From Gnetum montanum (Eukaryota > Streptophyta > Gnetopsida > Gnetales > Gnetaceae), in assembly GCA_015680685.1 (NCBI GenBank), contig MNCI01034666.1, positions 36,979-75,546 on the forward strand: a stretch of 38,568 nucleotides of DNA, in the 5' to 3' direction. Position numbers and translations under genes: made by a program. Shown one piece after another: positions 20,579 to 32,016 of the stretch. The stretch's first letter is position 1, and every line of letters starts with the position of its first letter. Below the pieces are notes generated by a model that saw only the letters and a program-made list of their open reading frames with translations, did no database searches and had not been told where the DNA came from.

Positions 20579-21302
20579 ATGATGACTGGCGAGGTACCCC
20601 TAAACTCAACCATATGAATACAAGCGTTACACATGCGATTCGGTCGAACTCCACAGATGGACTAGTTGTGGAATCTAGATAGTTAGCCTTAGGTCATAGT
20701 TCACTGTCTTCCCACTTGGACTAGTATTATTTTTGTCACGTATGGTTTAGTCTAGAGTGAGGTGTATGATGGGTTTCTAACCTAATGCTAATCTTGAAGG
20801 TAATGGAAAGTAATATTAACTAAGCTAGGAGAGAAGGATGAGAGAACCTAAACTAGCCTAAGTGTGATGAGCATCCATTTCTTAATCATTCGTACACATC
20901 TTGGACCTCATGCACGACTACCACTGGGATTACCAAGTGCATGGCCTAGGTACGCTACTAGGTTATCAAGCAGTCACACTTAAATGCTTGTGATTAAGTC
21001 GTACTCATTTCATGTTACTAGGAGATAAGGGTGAGAGATATTAACTAAGAAAGTAGTAAATAATAAATAAATAAATAATTAATTAAACTAAGTGAATGCT
21101 GCAATGATGAAGTAATCTCAATTTTTATTTTCAGTCATGTGTGTGTCCAATTACATCATACTCAAATAAAGGATGTCGTACAATTACAATCACCACACTG
21201 CAGGCATACACTGGAAAATAATTCTAACTCTAAGAAGGGAAAACTACAAGAGTTTAGCTAACGGACTAAAAACTAGATGCTAGAACAAGGAAAGCTACCT
21301 CT

Positions 21303-21310
21303 TATTTATA
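21303..21310 (-). promoter_or_regulatory. TATA box of LTR copy B
   Basis: The minus strand reads TATAAATA about 175 bases into the LTR, directly downstream of the GATATC array. It is conserved with 249-256. Confidence 0.55.
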
Positions 21311-21327
21311 GAAATTGAGGCAGGCCA

Positions 21328-21465
21328 CGATATCGTGTACGTGATATCGCAGTTGATGCGATATCGCGGCTAATGTGATATCACAGCCAATGCGATATCA
21401 TGGCTGTGAGATCATGATAGTGAGATCACAGCCACTGGGATATCATAGCAGTGATATCATAGCCA
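21328..21465. repeat. GATATC palindrome array in LTR copy B
   Basis: Seven exact GATATC palindromes and two GAGATC variants occur in about 138 bases, matching the array in copy A but with different individual losses. Confidence 0.8.
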
Positions 21466-21484
21466 GCAAATTCATGACTCATCA

Positions 21485-21496
21485 TACCCCCACGAC
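21485..21496 (-). other. Polypurine tract before LTR copy B
   Basis: The minus strand reads GTCGTGGGGGTA just before TGATGAG, identical to 413-424. A short upstream stretch could encode LxDKFSFSRGG-like residues, but I do not rely on that. Confidence 0.6.
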
Positions 21497-21665
21497 TGAA
21501 TGAAAACTTGTCCTCAAGTTACAGAGAGAACAAGCTCCATTGATTAAACAGTGGATAGGTATGGGATTATTGACTGACTAGAATGGATTCATGCCATAGT
21601 GTGGAGTCAAAAAAAATTGAGATACAATACAAAAGAAAATCCTATGATTACAAAATTGATGGAAC

Positions 21666-22447
21666 TCATGTAGTTCCTGGTGGCAGTGGCTCCTCCATAA
21701 GTTTCTTTCCCTTTTCTTGTGCTCCAGGTCTTGGGATTTGATGGCGTTGAAGTATGGCCTAGAGTTTTTCCTCTTGTAAGGCCTTGAGTGCCTTGGTGTG
21801 CATGTAATTTTATGCTTGTTCCATAGAGGCATCCTAGTCAGCCTTCTATTTTTCTCCCACCAACCTTTTATTCTCTGTTAATAGTTTATTAAGTTGCTCA
21901 GTTCTGAAAGTGTCTAGCTGGTTTTCAGCAACTTTTGGCCCTATATTCGGAAGGTTTAATACTTTCAAAATGGCTTGAACAAAGAAATCAATAGTCACAC
22001 CACAAATGTTAACCGTGGTGCCTTCTTTTCTTTTGTTTTTTTTCTATTGTGCCAAAATTGGTACATTTCCCCTAAGTACCAGGCACCACCCACAGAGAGG
22101 ATAGGCCATAAGGGAGACCCTTTGAGGTGGTCCCTAACAACCTCAGGAGAAAACTCTATGAAAGATTCAAAATTTAATTCCACGAACACTGTAGTGAATG
22201 TGGACCTTTTTTGGATAGCTTGAACACAATCCTGGGGCAACGTGAGATGTTGTCCCTGTTCAGGCGCAGCAGCAGCTCCTCCTTCTGCCTACCTTGATTG
22301 TACAGTAGTAGGGTCTTCTTGGTGGATACTAAATGATTTTTCCTCCTACTCTGCATGTTTTTTGGTATGAACTTGTCCTTTACCTCTCTCAAGTCATTTG
22401 ATCACACCTTGAGCAGGACCTTCCTGTTGTTTGTGTTTTGGGGCCAT
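21666..22447 (-). pseudogene. Degenerate ORF3 of the layer-1 element, copy B
   Basis: This is the second copy of the ORF3 at 595-1374. It starts MAPKHKQQEGPAQG and keeps VFVELNFESFIEFSPEVV, SPLWPILSVGGAWYLGEMYQF, VTIDFFVQAILKVLNLP, ENQLDTFRTEQLNKLL and a tail ending KLMEEPLPPGTT before TGA at 21666. Frame changes occur in an A-rich run near 22045, and several stops are present. Where one copy has a stop the other usually has an amino acid, so the ancestral frame was open. It lies upstream of LTR copy B with its own polypurine tract. The function is unknown; position and architecture suggest an env-like or accessory protein of Athila-type elements. Confidence 0.6.
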
Positions 22448-22845
22448 CTACAATCACATGGGGTCAATCATTAGTAAGGTTGTTGCCAAAGTTAGGTTAT
22501 ACCTTACTTCTTGCCTTAATAGATTTACTTTATTCCTATGTGATGTTAACTATTGGAAGAACATGTCCCTGAAAGATTATAATGTTGAGTCCTTTTTGCT
22601 TAGGTGGTTTCCACATTTAATTTTCTGGTATAGCTAAGGGGATGAAATTGTTTTTGACACATTTTATTCTTAATTTTGCAACTAATTACCCTTAAAGATG
22701 TCCTTTTAGTGATGATGAATTTCAAAAAATTTCAAAAAATTTCAAAAAAATTTATGCACTATTCGGCATGTGCCCCTCCCCCACGACTAAGTTGAACACT
22801 CTAGGTTCAAGTAGGTTCAAACGGAATGAAAATTGAAGTACCAGC

Positions 22846-22846
22846 N
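22846..22846. other. Single N: collapsed assembly gap in copy B
   Basis: On either side the sequence matches copy A, but about 285 bases corresponding to roughly 1762-2047 are absent. As with 18774, the N replaces a stretch present in a paralogue. Confidence 0.65.
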
Positions 22847-23168
22847 CCCTCGGATGTTAGAGAAAAAGGCTATGTGATGATTCATAGGAAGGTTGAATCG
22901 GAGGGATAGTAATAAGGGAAAGAATATTATGAACAATATACTGAGGGTAATAAATGGTGTGTTTGAGCTATGTCATAAGTGAAAATTACAAAAGATTACA
23001 CAAGTGGGTCCTCCCCAAAGTAGTTTTCAAGCTATAATGCCCTTGTGTAACCACACTTAAAGTGTCTGTGGGCACTAGAAGGGTTAGATGTAATCTGCAC
23101 TAGTTCCACAAAACACACACATGTAAATATCACCGGAATGAGATGAGAATTCTACGCTACATGGGACA
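22847..23168 (-). repeat. Internal region of layer-1 unit, copy B, up to its break
   Basis: It matches about 2050-2370 of copy A and then stops abruptly at the TACGCTACATGGGACA junction. Beyond 23168 the sequence is unrelated, so the unit is truncated or interrupted here. No coding sequence is seen. Confidence 0.6.
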
Positions 23169-24489
23169 TCTTAGGGGAGCTTTTGATAATTACTCCATGC
23201 ATATATTTTGGAATCCCTAGTGCAGTGACATATATTTGTACCTAAATGTAGGAGGATACAGACATCCTATTGTAGATTATCTTGCAAGGGCCTCATGGGT
23301 GCTCTTTCTATCTGATATTTTATGAAAACTTCTTGAGTATCCATAGGATCTATGTTGAGTGGGGGCATATATCAATCCAATGCCCATATAATACATAGGC
23401 TATTAAACTGATGTAAGATAGGGAGAAGAAAGGAGTTCCACCTTGGTAAAAAACTAGCCTAGACATCGTAATTGTTGAAAGAGCCCTTATGGTTAGGCAC
23501 ACCAACAATGGTAGAAAATAAGAGCTAGAACAATCTTCATAGGCTACAAATTTAGTATAATGAGGGTTGGTGGACATATCAAGATTATAGGTGGGGCATA
23601 TGGCCTACTTTTAGCAAGTCATAGGGAATGATAAAGAAAAAGCCAAGGCTGATGACTTAGAGGGCTAGTAGTTGGTCACTTGGAAAAAGTAGAATTTAGG
23701 TGCTATAAGAGGGTAGCAAAGATAAACCTAGTTAGATGCAAAATAGGCTGATGAAAAGGCATGAAAATGTTTGCAAAAGTTAGAGTGCTAGAGTTCATTC
23801 ACCTTTTAGATGCACTTAGAAAGTAATGGCAAAAAACTCTTACTCTTGGTTGGTCTACAAAGGAAAAGGCCAAGTTGGATGTCAAGTATGGAAGATTAAG
23901 GAAAGAAAATTGTTCATGATATTATTGATTGATGACAAGAAATGCTAGATTTTTTATTTAGGAACAATCCTAGCAAAGAAGACGAGGTATCTTTAGTGTT
24001 GGTAATAAATTCATTGACAAAACAAGATATGATAGTGGATAACATCACCTAGATGCTTTCAATAACATGATTATTTATCTTGGAATTTTGCTAGTCCCTA
24101 GGTACCAAAGAAAACCTAGCTTTCTAAAACAATGTTGCAAATTTTTTTTTTGGATGTTACCCTTCTTTAGAAGACAAAACTGAAATATTTTTATGGGATT
24201 GCTAGCCTAGCTAGATAGGATCTAAGGTCCTCGCTTGAGGTTTTAGTGGAGAATTGGTCTATCTTTTATGAAATAATCTAAATTTTTAGGGTATGATTTT
24301 TTCTCCTAATATGGTTGGTATCATGAGGGAAGGATTAAAAATTTTGAATGTCTATGGTACTATTATTAGCTCCTAGAAAGAGGAGTTCAAAAGGAGGGTA
24401 TTGAAGCTTGGAGCTAAGAAGAATTGAATTATTGGTGAAGATTGAAATTTCACAAGATGATAAGAGGAAAGGTCTAGTTCATTGACTAA
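23169..24489. other. No recognisable gene; probably decayed pol of the old Tat-like element
   Basis: This is AT-rich sequence with many stops on both strands. It follows the gag and protease-linker remnants of the degenerate minus-strand element, so protease and reverse transcriptase would be expected here, but I could not recognise their motifs. Confidence 0.35.
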
Positions 24490-26124
24490 GAAGATGATTC
24501 TTCATTAGCAGACATAATTTCTTTCATGAGGATAGAGGTTAATAATTCAACTAGTGCTTCTTTATGAGTAGGGAAGATCATGAATAAGTCATACATGTTT
24601 AGCAATGTGTTCTTTTATTTCAGATAGAACTTAACCTACTCCATTTCTGTGAGGATGTATTTTTCATTGGTATGTAATTTTTGTAGCTTTCATGGCCTTA
24701 AATTTATCCATTTTTCCTAAGATCTTTAGCTCATATTCTAACATGTATTACTTGGGCCCCTTACTCATATATGATTTATGGTCCTCTTTCATTTGACTAG
24801 TTGATGCATGTTGAATAGTAAAGTTCATGGGTATGGCTAATATCAGTGTAGGCTTTGGTGGGCTAACTTACTTTCAAACCTTTTATTTTTTGTTACTTTT
24901 GGTGGGCTTAGATAGTGGCTAAGCAATGGGTTAATTTTACCACTATTGTGATGGTGATTTCTTGCTTGTTGATGAGGATAATATTGATGTATTGGCCATA
25001 ACAGGCTAGCTCTAGTCACTGGTTGCTAGGGGTTTAGTTGTTGATGGTGGAGGAACCTTAATAACAAATGGTTCCTTGGGAGTTGTTGGTGGTTATTATC
25101 TTATAATAAAAGATGTCCTTGCACTAGATGATGATAAATTTTTATAATCATGAGGAGGTACCTTAACCACAAACAATTCCCTTGTAGGTTTAGGTTTATT
25201 AGGAATGATAAAGATGGAAATTATATAAGGGTTTTTGTTAGCATTAAAGGGATCCTTGTACACATGCATAGGTTGGGTTTAGAGCCTTATAGGGTTGGAT
25301 GCATCTATAACAAAATATACACTATCAATCATCTTCTGAAGATCATCCTTGAAGGCTAAAAAAAGGTTAGTATTATGACTAGGAAGTTGGTGATAGTGGA
25401 AAAAGCTATTAAGATGGAAATATTTTTCTATTTAGGGATAATCCTTGGTGACTATAGTTGGATCTCTTATAATTTCATAGAGAAAATTTTGTCTCTTATA
25501 AGCATTTTTAGATAGTAGCTTATGTTGAATGCAGTTGTTATTAAGAAACTAGTTAAGAAGCTTAGAAGGTTTCATTGGTAGTTTGGTGTAGTCGGACCTA
25601 TCCTTATGCTTGAAGTTAGGTTCTAGCTACTTTGGAGAATTTGAAGTAAACAATGGAGATGAAGTAAAAGATGTATTATATTATGGTGATGGATTTTATT
25701 CTTCTGTGGATATAGTTTCTTGTGGTTGCTTATTCTTATCCTATCCCTTATTGTATGCTAATTTTTATAAGCCACATAGGTTAGATCGTTTCTAGTTTTA
25801 GTAGCCTCCTTGATGTTCTTTAATTTGGGAAAAGGCCTAACTTAATAACAAAGGATCTAAGTAGTAATCCTTTGACTTAATAAATTCATTAACTACTCTG
25901 TTGAAGATGTCTAGTAGATGAATTTCAAAGATGGATTCAGGGATCTCATTTAATGTTACATATCATATTTGAATAAATGTTTGTACTAGTTAAAGAGACC
26001 CCTATCTCATCTTCATGAGTTGATCTAATGTTGTATCTAGCATTAAGTTACACTTAAAATGATTATTGAATTGGGTGATTAAATCACTAAGTGAGAATAT
26101 GAAGCCACATGGAAACTTCCTATA
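24490..26124 (-). pseudogene. gag: Degenerate Tat-like gag, 3' segment
   Basis: Comparing translations with the layer-2 gag shows the same order in heavily decayed form on the minus strand: a TTLDQLMKM and NEFIKSKDYY stretch at about 25850-26080, SDYTKLPMKPSKLL near 25590, a knuckle-like region with FHYHQLPSH and AFKDDLQKMI near 25350, and HKEALVELLTSILM near 24560, equivalent to the SREHREAM linker. Stops and shifts are frequent. The segment ends at the CTATA duplication, where the 5.9 kb LTR element interrupts it; it resumes at 32012. It is much older than the layer-2 element. Confidence 0.6.
26120..26124. repeat. Target-site duplication CTATA, left copy
   Basis: CTATA precedes the LTR start TGTGACATCCC and recurs at 32012-32016 after the other LTR. 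In the gag it splits the codons of a W-Y-R motif. Confidence 0.85.
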
Positions 26125-26701
26125 TGTGACATCCCATCCCTAAATGTCATGGAAAATGTCAAAAATATGATATATTAGATATTATGTGTATGAAGAAAAT
26201 ATGCCAAATGCGAAATATATGTGATATTCAACACTATGCATAAAGGAAAAAATTAGAAAAAAATCCAGAAAGAGAAAGAAAAGAATGCTTTATTGATATG
26301 GAATAGCATATTTGAATCATGCTCTGAGAGTGTTCCTTGGGGTTTTCTTCCTTTGGCATCCATCCCTTACAAGCAATCAAGCATTACCACCACGGTTAGG
26401 CCTATAACCTAGATAGAAGGGATGGCTAGTCCACTTCCTATCCCACTTCACTTGGCTCCTTTGACTTGCTTGTACTAGCTCTGCCACTCCATGCTAGCAT
26501 GACCTCTAAGCCCAAGTATAAATTCCTTAGGTCAAACCCCCAAAGGTTACCTCAAGAGTCAAGTCTATTATTACAATACACCCTTTCAGGTATCAATTAC
26601 AATTTCCCTTTTGGGTCTTGTTATGATAACAATAACACTTGTTATGAAGAGACACCATCTTTGTTTATGTAGTAGCATCATTTGGGAATGGAGACATGAC
26701 A
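26125..26701 (-). repeat. 3' LTR of the 5.9 kb element
   Basis: It reads TGTGACATCCC to ACATGACA on the plus strand. On the minus strand it starts TGTCATGTCTCC, preceded by a purine-containing CCTGAGGGTAAAT that may act as polypurine tract. Confidence 0.85.
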
Positions 26702-27187
26702 ATTTACCCTCAGGTTTCATCTGTTCTTGAATGAGTCCACGTTCACTGTCTTTTTCTAGGTCTAATGCTTTCTTTCACGATCTTGTGCACCAATAATTTG
26801 ATTTCCCCTTTGAACTTGAAGTTGTTTCTTACTTATTCTACAAATAAGATATATGTGAGAATAATTATATGGAAAATTAAATATTACTTTCTTGATACTT
26901 AATTTATTTTCTAAGATAATGAAAAAAGGTGAATTAAAGAATTATCAATCACTAATCACTAGTCCTAACTAGGATCACACAAAGTATAACTTGGATCTAG
27001 TTACCCAAGTGAAGGCAGGACAAATTCTTTATTCCAAATTTTTATTATCTTAGATATTTTACTTATCTAATTGAAATATATATTAAACAATGAATGAAAT
27101 AATAAGATCATCAATAAAAGTAAGGATGAGATACTTCCTACTCTTGATTAGCCTTATGAACTAATGGAAGTAATTGTAATTATGCCA
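26702..27187. other. Internal region without recognisable genes
   Basis: About 490 AT-rich bases lie between the 3' LTR and the end of the CCR4-like copy. Nothing beyond possible 3' untranslated sequence is seen. Confidence 0.4.
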
Positions 27188-28263
27188 TAAGTGATATGTG
27201 ATCAGATGGTCTTGTTTGGGATGACAAGGCTTGATCTTGATTCTTCACAACTTTTGCTTTAGAAATTAACTCTAGTGACTTGGTAACTTTGAAGATTGGA
27301 CATTGTATCAAATATAATCTAGGGTCTCAATGAAGAATGTTGTTGACTTGTTGACTCATCCTCATTAATCATTGTAGAGTAATCAGTAAACTATGGTTTT
27401 TGATGAGTACTATCCATCAACTTCATATGTTTCTAAATTATATAATTTGATTTATCTCTTGAGGATTCAAAGTACGCAGAATATGCACTAACCAATGGAA
27501 TTTCATGCTGAATTGATGCAAACATCTTCTTCAAATTAGGTTTGTCTTCCAAGGATTCCTTTACATATCCATATTTTAAAAATTGATAGACACCACTTTC
27601 ATGTTTTGTATTAAAGTTAACACAAGGAATAAATGGAATTGGATTAGTATAACTTAGGAATAACTTATTTTTCAAACTTTCTTCTATTTTCTTGATCAAG
27701 TATGCTCCTTGACATAGTCTAACATTTGAACATGTTGGTTTGGCAATTAAATGTGTGTTAACCACACATACATATTTTCCTGATAGATGGCTTTTTAGAA
27801 TCATTGCCAAGCCTATGTGATTTTTTTGAAATCTTGATTGTTCTTTCTTTTCCATGTTTTGAATTTTTGGAATTTTAAAAAGCATATTTTCTAAATTCCA
27901 TTCAAATCTTTGTACTAATTCAAACCTGGTTTCTCTATAAACGATCGTGCAACCATCCATATTGTGATTTTTGTAGTAGGGTAATCTGTATGGCTTAAAA
28001 GAAGAACTTCCACAAGAACCTTTCTACTTATAAATACCTATGTATCCCATCTTTTCCAAGTTTGGTTGGAATTGGTAAAGAAACTCCCATGGTAGGACTT
28101 CTTGTAGGCATAAAACATCAACATCCAAATCTTATAATTCTACAAAAATGTGTGGATTCAATATTCATGCCAATCTAAAGCCCATGGTGGACATAACAAA
28201 TGTTGTTTCTCACTTGCTAAAGATCTTGCAAGCACATTATATGTTGCAACTTTCACTTTTATT
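27188..28263 (-). pseudogene. CCR4/Angel-type deadenylase-like gene copy, intronless and broken
   Basis: Proteins of this endonuclease/exonuclease/phosphatase fold shorten mRNA poly(A) tails. The minus strand shows the family motifs in order: VKVATYNVLARSLAS at about 28255, LDVDVLCLQEVLPWEFLYQF (catalytic Glu) near 28125, MDGCTIVYRETRFELV at 27960, HIGLAMILKS, VCVVNTHLIAKPTCSNVRLCQ near 27740, PFIPCVNFNT (the usual GDFN with its Asp lost) near 27610, TFFIETLDYI near 27320, and RPSDHISLMA (catalytic Asp-His) near 27205. The 27433-27960 part is open; elsewhere stops and frame changes break it. The roughly 1.08 kb covers a whole catalytic domain without introns, so it looks like a captured or retrocopied mRNA. 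Nocturnin, CCR4 or Angel cannot be told apart; Angel looks closest. Confidence 0.82.
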
Positions 28264-31200
28264 CTTATATTCTCCTATGATTCATTTCTCTTCATGGGTA
28301 TCATACATTTTGTGGAGATGATATTTTAAATCTCCATGTTGTTTTTCCATATGAATGATTACAAAATGAATTAATATAGTTCTTTCTAATCATTGAAAAC
28401 TATTTTGTTTCATCAATTGATAATCAATTGATACTGATACATTCTTCAACTAATTTTAGTAATATTTAACTACATTATCTAATTTTAATAATATTAAGCA
28501 CATTATATAATTCTTAATAGCCTTTCTACCCTCCTTAAGATAATTACTCCAACAATGTAACTAATGACATGCCATAGTGATTTTAAGATTACAATCAAAT
28601 ATTTAAGCACTAAATCTTAAGGTCTTAAAAAGTTAAATTCATAAAATAAAATTTTTGATTTCATTGAATTATCAAGTACCTGGATGATAAATCTAACCTC
28701 ACCATTGAGTTCAGAAGGATGAAAAATGTTGGAAATGATTATTCATATCTTGAAAAAGGATATTGTATGCTTAAGATTTTGCTAAAATTAAACTTTTGAG
28801 GGTATTCAGTTACTATATTAGGCAATGGGAAAAAACTAATTTTTGGGCTTACTTGGGTTGGATTTGACTTCACCATTGTGTCTAGAAGGTTGAAAATGAT
28901 AATAAATGACTCTTTTTTTTTTTTTCAAAAGAGGTTTTCAAAATCAAAAGTTATGGCTTATGGAGTCTCAAACCTTTGGCATGAAATGGGAGATTTTTTG
29001 AGAAGTCAGCCATTCCAATTCTTCTTTAGAGTGAGAGTGCTTAATTATAGAATTTTTATCTTACATGTTGCCAATACATCAGATTTTATATTTGAAATTT
29101 CTTTGGGACATTTTTAATTTAAACTAATTTTCGATGATGGAAATTTGAAGTTTTTACCAATTGACGAAAATTTCAATTTTTTTGTCAATTGACGAGTAAT
29201 TCAAAGTTTTTGTGAGACGATGGATAATTTGTTGTTTCATCCCAATAGTAGTGACAATGGTGGTGGTGCATCGATAGTGGCCTAGGTGGTTGTTGGGTGA
29301 CATCGGTAGCCAAGTTGGGCATGTTGATGAGGGTAGTGGTGGGCGAGGAGGTGTACGTTGGTGGTAGTGATGAGGCATTTTCGACAAGGAAGCGGCTATG
29401 CTAGGTGGCATGGCCTAGGCCTATGTAGCCCCTTTTCATGGCTCATGTGGCTCTTACCAGGGCTTGCATGGCCCATCCTTAATCTTACATGGTCCTTTTG
29501 AGGATCCATGTGGCTTGTTACAGGACTCACGCAGCCATCTGTAGGGCTACATGACCTTTGTTAGCACGTGCACCTTGTACAAGGATTTCTTTTTTTTTTT
29601 TTTCATTTGACACATGCTACACTAGGGATTTTCTATCACTAGAGGGGGAAGGTGATGATTAGCAGTAAGAGAGGTGATGATCGACAACATGGGAGGTAAT
29701 GATCTACAGTAAGGGAGGTCAATGATCTATAGCATGGGAGGCGATGATCTATGGTAGGGAAGGCGATGATCAATGGCATGGAAGGTGATGATCCACGAGA
29801 TGGAAGGTAATGATTTGTAACATGGGAGATGATGATCAATGACATGAGAGGAAATGATCCACAACATCATTGGTGTTTGTAGAGCACTGTAATGAGTCAA
29901 AAAATATGGCAAAAAATTTAGAGGTAGTGAATAAAGAAGTGGAAAGGGTTTCTATGGTTTAAAAAATAGGTGACAGGAAGGAAAATAACACATGTGGTGG
30001 AAGCAATGGAATTTGTACCTAGCTTGCATAGTAGACAATGACGTAGAGGTGACGGGCATGTGCAAAGGTGGCAAGCATGAGGTAGGACATGCAGAAGGCA
30101 GTGTTAGAAGATGAAGGCAGAAGCAAGCAAAAGACCACATAGAGTGGCAGAGGCTCTTCTACCATCAACTATTTTCTAGCATCAATTTTTTAGCAAGTGT
30201 TGTACATAGAAAGGGAAAGAAAATGATGGGCATGCAGGATTTCAAGGTGTAGTGTAGATAGCAGTGTTGCCCTCATAGGGCTAGTGCCATGACGAGCATG
30301 ATCACAACATCGATGACTGCTGTCATGGATCCAAGCTAGGGCTAGCATAGTTACTGTAGGTAGGCCTAAGCCAACAAATAGGTCAAGGTTTCTTCCAATG
30401 GGGTCAATAGGCCAGAGCCATTACTAACCTCAGGGTTAGGTCCAAGGTTGCTAATTTTATTAAAAAAAAATTAAAATTTTTAAAATATATTATTTAGTTT
30501 TTTTAAAATATATTTTTTATTTCATTTTTTAAATGGATTTTTAAAGTTAGGGGTTTATGGTTTGAACCCATGACCTCCCACTTAAAAATTTTAAATTAAT
30601 TTTTTTAACTTTTTATCATTATTTTATTCCACCTTGCCTCAACTGTTGATGTGGTGGTTTGGCCAAGGTAAAGATTTGGTATGGGTAAATGGCAATTTTG
30701 GGTTGATTTCTGACCATAAACTTTTGACCTTTTTTTAAATAATAATAATAATTTAATAATTTTAATAATTTAATATTATTTTAATGCACATATAATGAGA
30801 AACTTTGAACATCAATATCTCCCAAACCATAAGTTCAATCGAGATGAAATTTATACCGTTGGAATCGTCTTAACAAGTACTATGCATTGGACATGATCTT
30901 AGGGGTCATAAATGAAGTTGAAATTTTAGGAATTTAAAAGGACCAAAATAACCTACTTTGTTGAACTAACATAGGCTAACATATGGTAACTTCAAGTTTT
31001 CTAGATTACTTAGACAATGAATTTCAATAAAACAAGATTAATACATGTCATGGTTGTTAACTTTCTTGAAAGAAATTTAATAACAATCCTAATCAATTAA
31101 TAATTATAGTATTAAGATAGGTAAGAGTTACTTGGACCAGTATATCATTATCTTACCAACATCTCTTTTAATTGATGAATCGTGATGAGGCATGATCAGA

Positions 31201-31420
31201 TCTTCATTGGTTAATGATATCCATGAAAGAATTTTCTTAGTTGTTAGGATCTAGATGCCTAATCCATTGTTCGTGAAATCAATGAAAAGGTATCTTATAA
31301 CTTACAACACAAATGTATGGTGAATTAATTGATGGATTTCCCTATGTTGTGGCTTCAAGGTTCATCATTAGGTTCATGTTGTATTCAACCCATGGTTCTC
31401 AATGGCCCTTGGAGCTTGGT
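28264..31420. other. Long internal region of the 5.9 kb element without genes
   Basis: About 3.1 kb of AT-rich sequence contains poly-T runs (28912-28925, 29588-29602), a GC-richer patch at 29210-29400, a block of loosely repeated CATGTGGC/CATGGCC words at 29405-29580, a minisatellite at 29646-29865 and very AT-rich sequence at 30455-30790. No coding motif of a retrotransposon or host gene is recognisable. Confidence 0.45.
29646..29865 (+). repeat. Minisatellite of about 22-23 bp units
   Basis: About ten degenerate units follow the pattern GGGAGGTGATGATCxACAxxAT. Short open frames on both strands (TIDHRLPCYRSL on minus) are by-products of the repeat. Confidence 0.75.
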
Positions 31421-31434
31421 TTGCTCTAATACCA
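31421..31434 (-). other. Primer binding site of the 5.9 kb element
   Basis: The minus strand reads TGGTATTAGAGCAA two bases after the LTR. It differs by one C-to-T from TGGTATCAGAGC, the plant initiator-methionine tRNA PBS. Confidence 0.85.
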
Positions 31435-31436
31435 AT

Positions 31437-32011
31437 TATGACATCCCATCCCTAGATGTCATAGAAAACATCAAATATAGAATATATTAGACATTATGCA
31501 TACAAAGAAAATATACCAAATGCAAAATATATGTGATATTTGACATTATGTATAAATGAAATAATAGGGAAAATACAAAAAGAGAAAGAAAAAAATGCTT
31601 TATTGATATGGAATAGTGTATCCAGATCATGATCTAAGAGTGTTCCTTAGGATTTTCTTTCTTTGAAATCCATCCCTTAGAGGCAATCCAGCACTGCCAT
31701 CATGGTCAGGCATATAAACTAGCCAAAAGGAATGGACAATCCACTCCCTATCCTACTTCATCTGGCTTCCATGACTTACCTATACTGGCTCTGTTACTCC
31801 ATGCTAGGATGATCTCTAAGTTGAGGTATAAACAACTTAGGTCAAACCCCCAAATATTACCTCAAGAGTCATGTCCATTGTTACAATACACCCTTTCGAG
31901 TCTCGATTACAATTGCTCTTTTGGATCTTGTTACAATAACAATAACACTTGCTATGAAGAGACACCATCTTTGTTTATGTAGCAGCATCATTTGGGAATG
32001 GGGACATGACA
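31437..32011 (-). repeat. 5' LTR of the 5.9 kb element
   Basis: It matches 26125-26701 over its length. Its minus-strand end reads CATA, where CACA is expected, one transition. It is followed on the plus strand by CTATA. Confidence 0.85.
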
Positions 32012-32016
32012 CTATA
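32012..32016. repeat. Target-site duplication CTATA, right copy
   Basis: Identical to 26120-26124. Confidence 0.85.

Larger units (their letters stand above)
20580..21484 (-). repeat. LTR copy B of the Athila-like element
   Basis: On the minus strand the LTR begins TGATGAGTCATGAA after a GGGGGTA tract and ends CAGTCATCA before the PBS, so it has short inverted ends TGATGA/TCATCA. Length is about 905 bases. It contains a TATA box and the GATATC array. It serves as the 5' LTR of the gag unit; because ORF3 and a polypurine tract lie upstream of it, it also looks like the 3' LTR of another unit. Confidence 0.75.
26125..32011 (-). mobile_element. 5.9 kb non-autonomous LTR retrotransposon carrying a CCR4-like gene copy
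   Basis: Two direct repeats of about 575 bases (26125-26701 and 31437-32011) flank 4.7 kb and are bordered by a perfect CTATA duplication. A PBS of the initiator-methionine type on the minus strand next to the right-hand repeat sets the orientation. I find no gag, protease, reverse transcriptase or integrase motif inside. The only recognisable coding sequence is a broken CCR4/Angel-type gene at 27188-28263 on the same strand. The LTRs are visibly more diverged than those of the layer-2 element (more than one difference in ten in the first 250 bases by eye), so this insertion is older. It lies inside a degenerate Tat-like gag. It resembles large non-coding LTR derivatives. Confidence 0.85.

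Noticed and set aside
29639-29912. Minus-strand frames with repeated H-R-L-P residues.
   Set aside because: Produced by the 22-23 bp minisatellite; no independent support.
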